From: Methylobacterium sp. WL1
Lineage (GTDB): Bacteria > Pseudomonadota > Alphaproteobacteria > Rhizobiales > Beijerinckiaceae
Direction: 5' to 3'
DNA: 64,000 bases
Assembly: GCF_008000895.1 (NCBI RefSeq)
Contig: NZ_CP042823.1
Coordinates: 2,694,001 to 2,758,000 of the forward strand
The position numbers were made by a program, and so were the translations under genes. This document shows, in pieces, positions 8,888 to 19,103 of the stretch. Below the pieces are notes generated by a model. The model was not told the origin of the DNA. It saw only the letters and a list, made by a program, of their open reading frames with translations, and did not search any database. Every line of letters begins with the position of its first letter. The stretch's first letter is position 1.

Positions 8888-9175
8888 TCACAGCGCGCCG
8901 ACGTCGCCAACGCTTTCGAATTCGGCACTGTCGCCGACGAGGTCCGTCAGGGAGATGTCGACGCGGCGGCCGTTCTTGAGACGGAGCTGGGCATCGGGTT
9001 CGAGCCAGATCGGTCTCAAGCCGGCATGGCTGCCGTGGAGGTCACCGTGGGCGAACACACCGCCCTGCCTTCGCGCCACGACGACACGGTAGCGGACACG
9101 AACGCTTTGGCATCCTTCAGCCGTGACAAGGCCCCGCCCGGTCAGCGTCGTCAGGATCTCGTTCGGTTCGAACAT
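8888..9175 (-). CDS. small hypothetical protein
   Basis: 95 codons. The product has a soluble, beta-rich look with conserved-seeming blocks (RGLVTAEG, GDLHGSHAGLRPIWLEP, LKNGRRVDISLTDLVGD) rather than the Arg/Pro/Ala monotony of shadow frames, so it is probably real. No signal peptide or membrane segment. There is no evident ribosome site before the ATG; a perfect 24-bp inverted repeat begins 9 bases upstream. Function unknown; isolated gene between xoxF and rnd. Confidence 0.55.
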   Translation of the reverse strand: MFEPNEILTTLTGRGLVTAEGCQSVRVRYRVVVARRQGGVFAHGDLHGSHAGLRPIWLEPDAQLRLKNGRRVDISLTDLVGDSAEFESVGDVGAL

Positions 9176-9183
9176 ACGCGTGA

Positions 9184-9237
9184 CGCGGCGGTAGGATTAA
9201 GTGGCAAGCAACATTGCCACTTAATCCTACCGCCGCG
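9184..9237. repeat. perfect 24-bp inverted repeat
   Basis: Two perfectly complementary 24-base arms (9184-9207 and 9214-9237) separated by 6 bases. The central part (AAGTGGCAA/TTGCCACTT) is less GC-rich than the outer CGCGGCGG ends. It abuts the start of the small ORF on the minus strand. No U-run follows on either strand, so it does not look like a standard terminator; an operator or a small palindromic mobile repeat is possible. Confidence 0.85.
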
Positions 9238-9807
9238 ACGTGTCACGCCCTCGTGACCGTATTGTTGCGTGAAGCGGCAGCGTCGTCGGCGTGCAGGCGT
9301 CGGAAGCTTCACGGTGCTGCGCTGATACGGACAACCGGCGACAGCCCTGTGCTTCGCAGCATCTGGGGAGCAGGTCGCCGCCGATACCGTTCACGGCGGG
9401 CGCGATACGCTGAAGACAACTCCGTTCGAGTCTTTCGGTGCGGTCGCCTACCGTGCCGGGGTGCAACCCCGCTTCGATAACAGCGCCACAAAAATCAAAC
9501 AGACTGGCTGCGCCTGGCCGTGGGCCGGGGGTCGACACGGACCTAATCCTCGATCGGGGTAACGCTTACGGCGAAGGCCATGTGAGCCAGGTCCGACGAC
9601 CGGCCTTCCTTCTTTGGGGCGACATTCGAACAGGCGGCCTGGGCCCCGAAGATGGTTCGCTGAGAGATGTCTCTCTTCCTCGATCCCAGGATGCCGGAAA
9701 TTTACTCAGAGTGGCTCCGGTCAGGGCCACATCCCGCGCCGAGGCGCGGTAAACACCTATCGACCGCCACCGCCCCTGCAGACGCTGTCCCGGCGCCCGC
9801 CCGTGAC
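9238..9807. other. intergenic region without recognised genes
   Basis: About 570 bases between the inverted repeat and the end of rnd. Only short mutually overlapping open frames with Arg-rich or low-complexity products are present. No tRNA, repeat or clear terminator was recognised beyond a weak 6-bp stem near 9734-9749. Confidence 0.5.
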
Positions 9808-10995
9808 CTAGCCATCGACACCCGAGTGACCCACCGCGCTCGTCGGCTCCAGTTCTCGAACCACGATGCGGCCGTTCTCGACCGAAAGCGCCAGACGACC
9901 CTGCTTCAAGGCGAGGGCCTTGTCGCCGAACAGGGTCCGGCGCCAGCCCTGCAGCGCGGCGACCTCGGCGGTGTCGTCGTCCGCGATGGCCTCCAGGTCG
10001 TCCACCGTCGCGATGATCTTCGGCGCGACGGCCTCGGACTCGCACACTGCCTTGAGCAGCACCTTCAGCAATTCCACGATGGCACCGTTGCCGCCGCTCC
10101 GGCGCATCCGCTCCGGTATGCGGATGTCACCGGTGTCCCGGGTGAGACCGCGCTCCACGGCGGCCAAAATGTCGGCTCCGGTGCGCGAACGCTCGAAGCC
10201 GGCCGGAATCGTCCGCAGCCGGCCCAGGGCCTCGGCGCCGCGTGGCGCCGCCGAGGCGACGTCGATCACCGCCTCATCCTTCAGGACCCGGCCACGAGGG
10301 ACGTTCCGGGACTGTGCCTCGCTCTCGCGCCAGGCCGCTACTTCCATGAGCACGGCGATCTCACGGGGCTTGCGCATCCGTCCGGAAAGCCGCCGCCAGG
10401 CCTGGGCCGGGTCGGCCCGGTAGGTCTCCGGCGACGTCAGGACCGCCATCTCCTCGTCGAGCCAGGCGCCGCGATCGGTGCGCAGCAGCTCGGCGACCAG
10501 GACTTCGTAGACCTTCACCAGGTGGGTGACGTCCGACAGGGCGTAGCTGAGCTGGGCTTCCGAGAGCGGCCGCCGCGACCAGTCGGTGAACCGTGACGAT
10601 TTGTCGATCTTGGCCTTCGCCACGTCGTTGACGAGCTGCTCGTACGACACGGAATCCCCGTAGCCGCAGACCATGGCGGCAACCTGCGTGTCGAAGAACG
10701 GCTGCGGCAGGATCCCGCCCATCAGCCAGATGATCTCGAGATCCTGACGGGCCGAGTGGAACACCTTCACGGTCCGCTCGTCGGCCATCAGATCAATGAA
10801 CGGTTGCAGGTCGATGCCCGGCGCCAGGGGATCGACCAATACGCCGGTCCCGTCGGGTGCCGCGATCTGGATCAGGCACAGTTTCGGGTAGTACGTCGTC
10901 TCGCGCATGAACTCCGTGTCGACGGTCACGAAGGGTTGCTCGGCGAGACGCGAGCAGACGTCGTGCAGCGCGGCGGTGGTGGTAATCAGGTCCAT
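9808..10995 (-). CDS. rnd: ribonuclease D
   Basis: 395-residue 3'-5' exoribonuclease involved in tRNA 3' maturation. The DEDDy catalytic residues are visible: VDTEFMRE near residue 26, [12 protein letters not shown] near 80, and YALSDVTHL near 155. The C-terminal half contains the HRDC-type region. I chose the ATG at 10995 (MDLITTT) instead of the ORF opening at 11013, because it matches the usual N-terminus. Single gene, with aspS divergently transcribed beyond the next small gene. Confidence 0.93.
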   Translation of the reverse strand: MDLITTTAALHDVCSRLAEQPFVTVDTEFMRETTYYPKLCLIQIAAPDGTGVLVDPLAPGIDLQPFIDLMADERTVKVFHSARQDLEIIWLMGGILPQPFFDTQVAAMVCGYGDSVSYEQLVNDVAKAKIDKSSRFTDWSRRPLSEAQLSYALSDVTHLVKVYEVLVAELLRTDRGAWLDEEMAVLTSPETYRADPAQAWRRLSGRMRKPREIAVLMEVAAWRESEAQSRNVPRGRVLKDEAVIDVASAAPRGAEALGRLRTIPAGFERSRTGADILAAVERGLTRDTGDIRIPERMRRSGGNGAIVELLKVLLKAVCESEAVAPKIIATVDDLEAIADDDTAEVAALQGWRRTLFGDKALALKQGRLALSVENGRIVVRELEPTSAVGHSGVDG

Positions 10996-11081
10996 GGATC
11001 CGGCTATACGCAACCGGCGCCGTCATGGGGAGACGCCTGCGCGAAGGTCCCCATGTTTCACACGGTCCTCTTTGCGCCCGG

Positions 11082-11483
11082 TCAGCTCGCCAAGGCCGTC
11101 CGGCGGCGCGCCTGGGCCTGCCTGCGGATCCGCATTGCGTCGGCCCGGCGCTGGGCTTTGGCGCGCCCGAGCAGGCGATCCAGGATGCCGGTCTCGATGC
11201 GCTCGCCCGTCGCGCCGTCGGTCAGCCGGCGGATCCGGTCGACCCGGAAGCCGCGATAGCCGCCCCGGCGGGCGTCGATGCCGCCCAGGAGCGTCCGGCC
11301 CGGTCCGAGCTTCAGTTCGCGCGCAGACAGGGAGCGGTTGCTCCAGGCACCGGTCGCGTCCTCGTAGACCAGATCGAAATGCCCCTCGAGCGGTAGCGTG
11401 CGCCAGGCGCCGGACTGGCTTTCGACGGGCCGGTCGGGACGGCCGACAGAAACGGAAAACGCGTTTTGGCTCATGGACATCAT
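11082..11483 (-). CDS. hypothetical protein, possible WYL-like domain
   Basis: About 134 residues. The open frame extends to 11609, but that part would overlap the aspS start and is Arg/Pro-rich, so a start among the ATGs at 11474-11483 is preferred. The middle (FDLVYEDATGAW, then GGYRGFRVDRIRRL) recalls the ligand-binding WYL fold, though no helix-turn-helix precedes it; this assignment is tentative. The C-terminus is a basic helix rich in Arg and Ala. Divergent from aspS. Confidence 0.6.
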   Translation of the reverse strand: MMSMSQNAFSVSVGRPDRPVESQSGAWRTLPLEGHFDLVYEDATGAWSNRSLSARELKLGPGRTLLGGIDARRGGYRGFRVDRIRRLTDGATGERIETGILDRLLGRAKAQRRADAMRIRRQAQARRRTALAS

Positions 11484-11607
11484 ATGGGGATCGTGGGCCC
11501 CGTCCGGTAGGCTGGACGCCCGGTTCGGCACCGGTTTCCGGCGTCGCGTGCTTGACTTGGGGGGCCTCGCGTGAATGGTGCCCGCCTTCCCAGAGAAGAA
11601 GCCCGTC

Positions 11608-13452
11608 ATGCACCGTTACCGTTCCCACACCTGCGGGGCGCTCCGCCCGTCCGACGTCGGACAGACCGTCCGGCTCTCCGGCTGGTGCCACCGCATCCGC
11701 GACCATGGTGGCGTGCTGTTCATCGACCTGCGGGACCATTACGGCCTGACGCAATGCGTGGTCGATTCCGACTCGCCCGCCTTTAAGGCCGCCGAGGTCG
11801 CGCGCTCGGAATGGGTGGTGCGTATCGACGGGCGCGTGCGCACCCGGCCCGCCGGCACTGAGAATGCCGAGCTGCCGACCGGGGCGGTCGAGGTCTACAT
11901 CGACGATCTGGAGGTGCTGGGTCCGGCCGGCGAGCTGCCGCTGCCGGTCTTCGGCGATCTGGAATACCCTGAGGAGACGCGGCTGCGGTACCGCTTCCTC
12001 GACCTGCGCCGGGACAAGCTCCACGCCAACATCATGAAGCGCGGGGCGATCATCGACGCGCTGCGCCGCCGGATGCGCGACGGCGGCTTCTTCGAGTTCC
12101 AGACGCCGATCCTCACCGCGTCGTCGCCCGAGGGCGCGCGCGACTACCTCGTGCCGTCCCGGGTCCATCCCGGAAAGTTCTACGCGCTCCCGCAGGCGCC
12201 GCAGCAGTTCAAGCAGCTGACGATGATCGCGGGCTTCGACCGCTACTTCCAGATCGCGCCCTGCTTCCGTGACGAGGACGCCCGCGCCGACCGCTCGCCG
12301 GGCGAGTTCTACCAGCTCGATATCGAGATGAGCTTCGTTACCCAGGAAGACGTGTTCCAGGCGGTGGAGCCGGTCCTGCGCGGCGTCTTCGAAGAGTTCG
12401 CCGAGGGCAAGCGCGTCACCAAGGAGTTCCCGCGCATCACCTTCGCGGATTCGATGCTGAAATACGGCGTCGACAAGCCGGACCTTCGCAATCCCCTCAT
12501 CATCGCCGACGTTACCGATGAGTTCGCCCGGGACGACGTGGCGTTCAAGGCCTTCAAGGGCGTCATCAGTGCCGGCGGCGTGGTCCGGGCGATCCCGGCG
12601 ACCGGAGCCGCGTCGCAGCCGCGCTCGTTCTTCGACAAGCTCAACGACTGGGCCCGCTCCGAGGGCGCGCCCGGGCTCGGCTACGTCGTGTTCGAGGACG
12701 ACGGCGGGCAGCTTACCGGCAAGGGGCCGATCGCCAAGTTCATCCCGGCCGAGGTCCAGGCCCTGATCGCGCAGAAGACCGGCGCGAAGGCGGGCGACGC
12801 GGTGTTCTTCTCCGCCGGGACCGAGGCCAAGGCGGCCGCGCTCGCCGGCAAGGCCCGCATCCGCGTCGGCGACGAGCTCGGCCTCTGCGACAAGGATCAG
12901 TACGCGTTCTGCTGGATCACGGACTTCCCGATGTACGAGTGGAGCGAGGAGGAGAAGCGCGTCGACTTCTCGCACAACCCCTTTTCGATGCCGAACATCG
13001 ACCGCGAGGACTTTTTGGCCCTCGACCTCGATACCCTGGCCACAGAGGGCCAAGACGGCGAAGTCACAAAAAGAATCTTGGGTATCAAGGCGTTCCAGTA
13101 CGACATCGTCTGCAACGGCATCGAGCTGTCCTCGGGCGCGATCCGCAACCATCGCCCCGACGTGATGGAGAAGGCCTTCGCGATTGCCGGTTACGGCCAC
13201 GATGTGCTGGAGCAGAAGTTCGGCGGCATGCTCAACGCCCTGCGCATGGGCGCCCCGCCGCACGGCGGCATCGCCCCGGGAGTGGACCGCATCGTCATGC
13301 TCCTGTGCAACGAGCCGAACATCCGCGAGGTCGTGCTGTTCCCGATGAACCAGCGCGCCGAGGACCTGATGATGGGCGCGCCCTCCGAGGCGACGCCCAA
13401 GCAGCTCCGCGAGCTGCACATCCGCCTGAACCTGCCCGAGAAGAAGGCGTAA
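11608..13452 (+). CDS. aspS: aspartyl-tRNA synthetase
   Basis: 614-residue class II synthetase charging tRNA with Asp. N-terminal anticodon-binding OB fold ([15 protein letters not shown]), motif 2 ([18 protein letters not shown]), a bacterial GAD insertion, and motif 3 ([14 protein letters not shown]). The ATG at 11608 is preferred over 11575 because AGAGAAGAAG lies at correct spacing before it and [10 protein letters not shown] is the familiar start. The window also holds gatC, gatA and gatB, so a non-discriminating AspRS feeding the transamidase is possible but cannot be shown here. Confidence 0.96.
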   Translation: MHRYRSHTCGALRPSDVGQTVRLSGWCHRIRDHGGVLFIDLRDHYGLTQCVVDSDSPAFKAAEVARSEWVVRIDGRVRTRPAGTENAELPTGAVEVYIDDLEVLGPAGELPLPVFGDLEYPEETRLRYRFLDLRRDKLHANIMKRGAIIDALRRRMRDGGFFEFQTPILTASSPEGARDYLVPSRVHPGKFYALPQAPQQFKQLTMIAGFDRYFQIAPCFRDEDARADRSPGEFYQLDIEMSFVTQEDVFQAVEPVLRGVFEEFAEGKRVTKEFPRITFADSMLKYGVDKPDLRNPLIIADVTDEFARDDVAFKAFKGVISAGGVVRAIPATGAASQPRSFFDKLNDWARSEGAPGLGYVVFEDDGGQLTGKGPIAKFIPAEVQALIAQKTGAKAGDAVFFSAGTEAKAAALAGKARIRVGDELGLCDKDQYAFCWITDFPMYEWSEEEKRVDFSHNPFSMPNIDREDFLALDLDTLATEGQDGEVTKRILGIKAFQYDIVCNGIELSSGAIRNHRPDVMEKAFAIAGYGHDVLEQKFGGMLNALRMGAPPHGGIAPGVDRIVMLLCNEPNIREVVLFPMNQRAEDLMMGAPSEATPKQLRELHIRLNLPEKKA

Positions 13453-13474
13453 GCGCAGGCGGACCGGTCGCGCC

Positions 13475-14344
13475 GTGGCGAGCCTCGTCGCGGTCGTCGT
13501 CGCCCATGACAGCGCCGACGTGCTGCCGGCCTGTCTGGCGGCACTGGCGCGGCAGCACGTGCCTGCGATCGTGGTCGACAACGCCAGCCAGGACGCCTCC
13601 GTGCCGGTGGCGGAGGCCGCCGGCGCGCGGGTGATCCGCAACGCCCGCAACGAGGGCTACGGCCGCGCCAACAATATCGGCGTCACCGCGGCCGTGACGG
13701 CGGAGCGGGTCCTCATCGTCAATCCGGACGTGGTCCTGCAGCCGGGGGCCGTCGATGCGTTGCTGGCGGCGGCCGCCGCTTGGCCGGATGTGGGCCTGCT
13801 GGCGCCGCGCCTGGTCGAGCCGGACGGGCGGTTCTTCTACCAGGCGCGCTCGCTGCTGGCGCCGTATCTCACCAACCCGGGGGGACGCCCGGCGCTGCCC
13901 GAGGGCGATGCCTGCGCGCCGTTCCTGTCCGGGGCCTGTCTGATGATCGCGCGGGCCCTGTTCCTCGACCTCGGCGGCTTCGATCCGAACATCTTCCTGT
14001 TCTACGAGGACGACGACCTCTGTCGGCGCGTAGCCGATGCGGGCCGCGCCCTCGTCCACGTCCACGGCGCCGTGGCTCTGCACGGTCGCGGGCGCTCGTC
14101 CGCACCGGAGCTTGGCCGGGTCTTCCGGTCGCGCTGGCATCAGGCGTGGTCGCGGGCCTATGTCAGCCGCAAATACGGCCTGCCCGACCCGAGCGTGTCC
14201 CACCTCATGACCAACCTGCCGAAGGTCGCGCTCTCGGCACTCGCCCTGCGCCGGTCCGGGCTGGAGCGGTACGGTGGCTCCGCATCCGGCGCCCTCGCCT
14301 TCCTGCGCGGCCGAGACGCCCTGGCCCGCGAGGGGCTGCGCTGA
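13475..14344 (+). CDS. family 2 glycosyltransferase
   Basis: 289 residues from a GTG start 22 bases after aspS. GT-A fold features: N-terminal VAVVVAHDSADVLP, VDNASQD, RNEGYGRANNIG, the nucleotide-sugar loop VNPDVVLQPG, and a later GFDPNIFLFYEDDDLCRR block as in rhamnosyl- and related transferases of surface polysaccharides. No membrane helices are evident. Its TGA overlaps the ATG of the acyltransferase that follows, so the two are coupled. Sugar substrate unknown. Confidence 0.9.
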   Translation: MASLVAVVVAHDSADVLPACLAALARQHVPAIVVDNASQDASVPVAEAAGARVIRNARNEGYGRANNIGVTAAVTAERVLIVNPDVVLQPGAVDALLAAAAAWPDVGLLAPRLVEPDGRFFYQARSLLAPYLTNPGGRPALPEGDACAPFLSGACLMIARALFLDLGGFDPNIFLFYEDDDLCRRVADAGRALVHVHGAVALHGRGRSSAPELGRVFRSRWHQAWSRAYVSRKYGLPDPSVSHLMTNLPKVALSALALRRSGLERYGGSASGALAFLRGRDALAREGLR

Positions 14345-15420
14345 TGGCCGGCCCCACGATCGCCACCGCCCTGGCACGCGGCCGCAACGGCTTCACCGGC
14401 TTGCGCCTGGCGCTGGCGCTGGCGGTGGTCGTTTCGCACGCTTTCAGCGTCGCTACCGGGGCCGCGGGCGACGAGCCGCTGGCGCGGCTCACCGGCTACA
14501 CTCTGGGCGAGCACGCGGTGAACGGCTTCTTCGCGGTCTCGGGGTTTCTCGTCACCATGAGCTGCGACCGGCGCGGCCTCAGAGACTACGCGCTGGCCCG
14601 CGCCCTGCGGATCCTCCCGGGCTTCGTCGCCGCCACCGTGCTCGTTTCTTTGCTCCTCGGCGCCGCGATGACGCGCCTGCCGCTGAGCGAGTACCTGCGC
14701 GATCCAGCCCTCTGGTCGTTCGTGCGCGGGACGCTGACCGCCTTCAAGAGCAACGCCGCGCTGCCCGGCGTCTTCGAGGCCAACCCGTACCGGGCGCCGC
14801 TCGGCACGATCTGGACCTTAAAATACGAGTCTCTTTGCTACCTGGGCGTGCTGCTCGCCGCCCTATGCGGCCTCCTCCGCCGGCGGATCCCGGCGCTCTT
14901 GATCGTTGCGGGGCTCGCTGTCGCCTTGACGGCCGCCATAGCTTGGCGTGGCCCCGAGTTGCCGAAGGGTCTGGAGACGGTCCTGCGGCTGCCGCTCATC
15001 TTTTCAGCCGGCGCCGGACTGTATCTGTGGCGCGACAGCCTGCGCGTCTCGGGTGTCGTCCTTGCCGGCCTGGCTGTCGCGGCCACGCTCCTCGCTCGAA
15101 CGCCGGCCTACCCGCCCCTGCTGTTCCTGGCGGAAGCCTACGGCGCCGTGTGGCTCGCCCTCGGGCCAATGGCGCGCGGCCTGTTCGATCCGAGGGCCGA
15201 CCTGTCCTACGGGATCTATCTCTACGGCTGGCCGGTGCAGCAGAGCCTGCATGCCCTCTGGCCCGAGCCCTCCGGCCTCGCCCTGCTCGCCCCCGCGCTC
15301 GCGGTGACGCTGCCGGTGGCGGCGCTGTCCTGGTACGGCGTCGAACGGCCGGCACTGGCGCTCAAGGCGCGGGCGCTCGGCCGACGCAGCCTCGGCACGA
15401 TCGAGCCGGCCGGGCCGTGA
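14344..15420 (+). CDS. membrane acyltransferase (acyltransferase 3 family)
   Basis: 358-residue multi-pass membrane protein of the OafA/NodX type that acylates extracytoplasmic sugars. Visible: the N-terminal GLRLALALAVVVSHAF with the conserved Arg and His, FFAVSGFLVT, and TLKYESLCYLGV, with about ten hydrophobic helices. The frame is open far upstream, but that part is the shadow of the glycosyltransferase; ATG 14344 overlaps its stop. Together with the neighbouring glycosyltransferase this suggests synthesis and decoration of a surface glycan. Confidence 0.9.
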   Translation: MAGPTIATALARGRNGFTGLRLALALAVVVSHAFSVATGAAGDEPLARLTGYTLGEHAVNGFFAVSGFLVTMSCDRRGLRDYALARALRILPGFVAATVLVSLLLGAAMTRLPLSEYLRDPALWSFVRGTLTAFKSNAALPGVFEANPYRAPLGTIWTLKYESLCYLGVLLAALCGLLRRRIPALLIVAGLAVALTAAIAWRGPELPKGLETVLRLPLIFSAGAGLYLWRDSLRVSGVVLAGLAVAATLLARTPAYPPLLFLAEAYGAVWLALGPMARGLFDPRADLSYGIYLYGWPVQQSLHALWPEPSGLALLAPALAVTLPVAALSWYGVERPALALKARALGRRSLGTIEPAGP

Positions 15421-15746
15421 GCACCCTCCCCCCATCGGCCGCGCTGGCCCTTGCAGCACGGCTTCTGGAGGCCGAGGGCTTCGCCATCGTCGCCCGGAAC
15501 GAGCGCGGTGACAGCCTCTATCTCGCGCTATCTAAGAGCCCCTGGCACCTGCGTCTGTCGAACCATGCACGAACCGCCAAGCAGCGCGCCCGGCGCAATG
15601 ACATCCTGACGAGCCTGATCATCGATGCGCCCCGCTCCCCGGATCAGGTTCATACGCTGGTCCTGGGGGCATTGAAGAACTTCAGCGCGGCACTGACTCT
15701 ACGAGAGGCTCAAGCCTCGGCCTCGGCCTCGGGCTCGCGAAAGTAG
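15417..15746 (+). CDS. hypothetical protein coupled to the acyltransferase
   Basis: 109 residues from a GTG overlapping the acyltransferase stop (GTGA). The central part (DSLYLALSKSPWHLRLSNHARTAK) resembles small proteins whose core reads SxYL...lRvSdH, of unknown function; the tail is Ala/Ser-rich. It converges with, and overlaps by 37 bases, the DUF3297 gene on the other strand. No signal peptide or membrane segment. Coupling suggests it belongs to the glycan unit, but this is inference. Confidence 0.7.
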   Translation: MSTLPPSAALALAARLLEAEGFAIVARNERGDSLYLALSKSPWHLRLSNHARTAKQRARRNDILTSLIIDAPRSPDQVHTLVLGALKNFSAALTLREAQASASASGSRK

Positions 15747-15967
15747 GGTTCGACGGTGCCCTTCAGCTTCACGGTCATCGGGTTGCCGGCCCGGTCGAGG
15801 GTCTTGCCGGCCGAGAGGCGGACCCAGCCCTCGCTGACACAGTATTCCTCGACGTTGGTCTTATCGACGCCCTTGAATCGCACGCCGACGCCGCGCTCCA
15901 GCATGGCCTCGTCGTAGAACGGACTGTTCGGGTTCGCGGCCAGGCGGTCGGGAGGCGTGTCGGTCAT
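15710..15967 (-). CDS. DUF3297 family protein
   Basis: 85-residue protein matching the DUF3297 family closely: N-terminal PPDRLAANPNSPFYDE, then GVGVRFKGVDKTNVEEYC, VSEGWVRL and a terminal TVKLKGTVEPYF. Function unknown in the family. The start is one of two adjacent ATGs (15967 or 15970) and overlaps the stop of the upstream acetyltransferase, so translational coupling is expected. The first ~12 codons from the stop side overlap the convergent hypothetical gene. Confidence 0.9.
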   Translation of the reverse strand: MTDTPPDRLAANPNSPFYDEAMLERGVGVRFKGVDKTNVEEYCVSEGWVRLSAGKTLDRAGNPMTVKLKGTVEPYFREPEAEAEA

Positions 15968-16653
15968 CATCCGGATCTCGGGTCGGTTTCGTGTGCGGCC
16001 CCGCGCGGGTCCGGCAGGGCGAAGGGCTCGCCGGTACGGGAATCCGGCTCGGCGCGCAACGCCGCGAGCAGGTCGGCGATCCGCCCGCTCTGCAGCAGCG
16101 GCACCAGCCGCGTCACCGTCGCGTGCGGCCGGTCCCACCAGGCGGTCTCCACCAGCGCCGCCACGGTGGCCTCGTCGAAGCGGTGGCGCACCACCCGGGC
16201 CGGATTGCCGGCGACCACAGCGTAGGCCGGGACGTCCCGGGTCACCACCGCCCGGGCCGCGACCACGGCGCCGTGCCCGATCGTGACGCCAGACAGGATC
16301 ATGCAGCCGGACCCGAGCCAGACATCGTGCCCGATCACCACGTCGCCGCGCGAGGCGTGGTAATCCGCCGGTGCACGCGCATCCGGGAACAGGCCGCGCA
16401 GCGCCGCGAACGGGTAGGTGGAGGCCCAGTCGAGCCGGTGGTCGCCGCCGAGCAGGATCTCGACCTTGTCGGCGATGGAACAATAGCGGCCGATCGTCAG
16501 GCGACGGCCGCTCTCCGGGAAGCGCACTTTGGGACGCCCGTACGAGTAAGCGCCTATGGAGAAGCCGTGCGCGCGCGCCAGCGCGGCGAGGTGGATCCGC
16601 GTCTCGTTATGCGGGTTGCGCCCCCTACGCAGCCGGTGCAACAGACCGGTCAC
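15967..16653 (-). CDS. CatB-like hexapeptide acetyltransferase
   Basis: 228-residue left-handed beta-helix acetyltransferase of the xenobiotic (CatB/Vat) group. Seen: [19 protein letters not shown] with its catalytic-type His, TYPF, then the hexapeptide stretch [38 protein letters not shown] and the typical end [14 protein letters not shown]. The GTG at 16653 is proposed; no ATG exists between there and the maeB start on the other strand. Family members acetylate antibiotics or sugars; neighbouring glycan genes make a sugar or lipid-sugar substrate as likely as resistance. Confidence 0.85.
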   Translation of the reverse strand: MTGLLHRLRRGRNPHNETRIHLAALARAHGFSIGAYSYGRPKVRFPESGRRLTIGRYCSIADKVEILLGGDHRLDWASTYPFAALRGLFPDARAPADYHASRGDVVIGHDVWLGSGCMILSGVTIGHGAVVAARAVVTRDVPAYAVVAGNPARVVRHRFDEATVAALVETAWWDRPHATVTRLVPLLQSGRIADLLAALRAEPDSRTGEPFALPDPRGAAHETDPRSG

Positions 16654-16719
16654 GATGGGATCCGGCGCGGTGCGCGACCGCGTCGTCTCCGGGAAAGCAG
16701 GCGAGCTGGAAGGTGAGCG

Positions 16720-19047
16720 ATGGCCGATAACATGTCCGAGGACCTCAAGGCCGGGGCGCTCGTCTACCACCGCCTGCCGCAGCCCGGGAAGCTGGAGATC
16801 CAGGCGACCAAGCCGCTCGGCAACCAGCGCGACCTCGCCCTCGCCTACTCGCCCGGCGTCGCAGCCGCCTGCATGGCGATCTACGACGACCCGCAACAGG
16901 CTGCCGAACTGACGATCCGCCAGAACCTCGTGGCGGTGCTCACCAACGGTACCGCCGTCCTCGGCCTCGGCGATATCGGCCCGCTCGCCTCCAAGCCGGT
17001 GATGGAGGGCAAGGCGGTCCTGTTCAAGAAGTTCGCCGGCATCGACGTGTTCGACATCGAGGTCGACCAGAAGGACGTCAACAAGCTCGTCGACGTCGTC
17101 TGCGCGCTCGGGCCGACCTTCGGCGGCATCAACCTGGAGGACATCAAGGCGCCGGAGTGCTTCGAGGTCGAGGAGCAGTGCCGGGCCCGGATGAACATCC
17201 CGGTCTTCCACGACGACCAGCATGGCACCGCGATCATCGTGGCGGCGGCGGTCCTCAACGGGCTCGAACTCGCCGGCAAGGCGCTTTCGGATGTCCGCAT
17301 CGTCACCTCCGGCGCCGGCGCGGCGGCGCTGGCCTGCCTGAACCTGCTCGTCTCGCTCGGCGCGACCCGGGAGAACATCACGGTCACCGACATCAAGGGC
17401 GTGGTCTACAAGGGCCGCCCGGAGCTGATGGACCGGTGGAAAGACGTCTACGCCCAGGAGACCGAGGCGCGCACGCTGGCCGAGGTGATCCCGGGGGCGG
17501 ACGTGTTCATCGGCCTCTCGGCCGGCGGCGTCCTGAAGCCCGAGCTGCTGGAGAAGATGGCGGACAAGCCGCTGATCATGGCGCTCGCCAACCCCTATCC
17601 GGAGATCATGCCGGACCTCGCGCAGGCCAAGCGCCCCGACGCGATGATCTGCACCGGCCGCTCGGACTTCCCGAACCAGGTCAACAACGTCCTGTGCTTC
17701 CCCTACATCTTCCGTGGGGCGCTCGATGTCGGCGCCACCAGCATCAACGAGGAGATGAAGCAGGCGGCCGTGAAGGCGATCGCGGCGCTCGCCCGCGAGA
17801 CTCCCTCCGACGTGGTCGCGCGGGCCTATGGCGGCGAGGCACGGCCGTTCGGCCCGGAATCGCTGATCCCCAGCCCGTTCGACCCGCGCCTGATCGTGCG
17901 CATCGCCCCGGCGGTGGCCAAGGCCGCGATGGATTCCGGCGTCGCCGGCCGGCCGCTCACGGATTTCAACGCCTACGTCGACAGCCTCGACCGGTTCGTC
18001 CACCGGTCCGGCCTCATCATGAAGCCGCTGTTCTCGAAGGCGAAGGCCGACCCCAAGCGGGTGATCTACGCCGAGGGTGAGGACGAGCGGGTCCTGCGCG
18101 CCGTCCAGGCGATCGTGGAGGACAAGGTCGCGTTCCCGATCCTGGTCGGGCGCCCGCGCGTGGTCGAATCGCGCCTGAAGCGCTTCGGCCTCTCCATTCA
18201 GGAGGGTCGCGACTTCGAGCTGATCGATCCCGAGGACGATCCCCGCTACCGCGCCTACGTCCAGACCTATCTGGACGTCGCCGGCCGGCGCGGCATCACC
18301 CCGGATGCAGCCCGCACGCTCGTGCGCACCAACAACACCGTGATCGGCGCCATCGCGGTCCGGCGCGGCGAGGCCGACGCCCTGATCTGCGGCCTGGAGG
18401 GCCGGTTCGAGACCCGGCTCAGGATCATCCGCGACGTGATCGGCCTGGCACCCGGCATCGCCCAATGCGCCGCCATGAGCCTGATCGTGACCAGCGAAGG
18501 TGCGTACTTCCTGGCCGACACCCATGTCCGCCAGAATCCCACCGCCGAGGAGATCGCCGAGGTCGCCCAGGCCTGCGCCGGCCATGTCAGCCGCTTCGGC
18601 CTGACGCCCAAGATCGCCCTGCTGAGCCACTCGGATTTCGGGCAGTCGGATTCCCCCTCGGCCATGAAGATGCGGGAGGCGCTGGCGCTTCTGCAGTCGC
18701 GCGACCCGAACCTGATGGTCGACGGCGAGATGCAGGCGGATTCGGCGCTCTCCGAGCTGGTGCGCGACCGGGTGCTGCCGGGCTCGCGCCTCAAGGGCGC
18801 GGCCAACGTCTTGATCTTCCCGAACCTGGATGCGGCCAACATCGCGTTCCAGTTCGCCAAGGTTTTGGCGGACGCGCTGCCGGTCGGGCCGCTGCTGATC
18901 GGCCCGGCCAAGCCCGCCCACATCCTGACGCCGTCGGTTACGGCCCGCGGCATCGTCAACGTCACCGCCGCGGCCGTGGTCGAGGCGCAATCCGAGCCGG
19001 CGCCCCTGCCCGGGGGCGAAGCCGGCGCCGGCATGATCTCCGAGTAA
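16720..19047 (+). CDS. maeB: malic enzyme with C-terminal phosphotransacetylase-like domain
   Basis: 775-residue multidomain malic enzyme, decarboxylating malate to pyruvate with NAD(P). The first ~430 residues form the malic enzyme: [26 protein letters not shown] with the metal-binding Asp, and the nucleotide fold [14 protein letters not shown]. Residues ~440-770 are a phosphate acetyltransferase-like domain ([21 protein letters not shown]) that is usually regulatory rather than catalytic. NADP use is the common case for this architecture, not shown directly. Monocistronic, ending at a strong hairpin. Confidence 0.95.
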   Translation: MADNMSEDLKAGALVYHRLPQPGKLEIQATKPLGNQRDLALAYSPGVAAACMAIYDDPQQAAELTIRQNLVAVLTNGTAVLGLGDIGPLASKPVMEGKAVLFKKFAGIDVFDIEVDQKDVNKLVDVVCALGPTFGGINLEDIKAPECFEVEEQCRARMNIPVFHDDQHGTAIIVAAAVLNGLELAGKALSDVRIVTSGAGAAALACLNLLVSLGATRENITVTDIKGVVYKGRPELMDRWKDVYAQETEARTLAEVIPGADVFIGLSAGGVLKPELLEKMADKPLIMALANPYPEIMPDLAQAKRPDAMICTGRSDFPNQVNNVLCFPYIFRGALDVGATSINEEMKQAAVKAIAALARETPSDVVARAYGGEARPFGPESLIPSPFDPRLIVRIAPAVAKAAMDSGVAGRPLTDFNAYVDSLDRFVHRSGLIMKPLFSKAKADPKRVIYAEGEDERVLRAVQAIVEDKVAFPILVGRPRVVESRLKRFGLSIQEGRDFELIDPEDDPRYRAYVQTYLDVAGRRGITPDAARTLVRTNNTVIGAIAVRRGEADALICGLEGRFETRLRIIRDVIGLAPGIAQCAAMSLIVTSEGAYFLADTHVRQNPTAEEIAEVAQACAGHVSRFGLTPKIALLSHSDFGQSDSPSAMKMREALALLQSRDPNLMVDGEMQADSALSELVRDRVLPGSRLKGAANVLIFPNLDAANIAFQFAKVLADALPVGPLLIGPAKPAHILTPSVTARGIVNVTAAAVVEAQSEPAPLPGGEAGAGMISE

Positions 19048-19053
19048 ACTGAG

Positions 19054-19093
19054 CGGAACGATCCCGGCAGCTTCGGCTGCCGGGATCGTTCCG
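19054..19093. terminator. strong hairpin between maeB and chemoreceptor gene
   Basis: Perfect 18-bp stem (19054-19071 with 19076-19093) closed by a TTCG tetraloop, located between the convergent maeB and chemoreceptor stops. No U-run on either side, but stem length and placement fit a bidirectional terminator. Confidence 0.85.
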
Positions 19094-19103
19094 AGTCGCG
19101 CCT

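Noticed and set aside
9184..9237. Inverted repeat as a normal transcription terminator
   Set aside because: No upstream gene ends here on the plus strand, and no U-run follows on either strand.
8649..9256. Plus-strand open frames of 147 and 186 codons
   Set aside because: They overlap each other and the better-looking minus-strand ORF at 8888-9175; Ser/Arg-rich without domains.
11023..13650. 875-codon open frame opposite aspS
   Set aside because: Runs antisense across the whole of aspS; GC-rich codon bias keeps opposite frames open. Product is repetitive in character and has no recognisable domain.
15967..18990. 1007-codon open frame opposite maeB
   Set aside because: Only its last part (15967-16653) is a gene, the CatB-like acetyltransferase; the rest is the antisense shadow of maeB.
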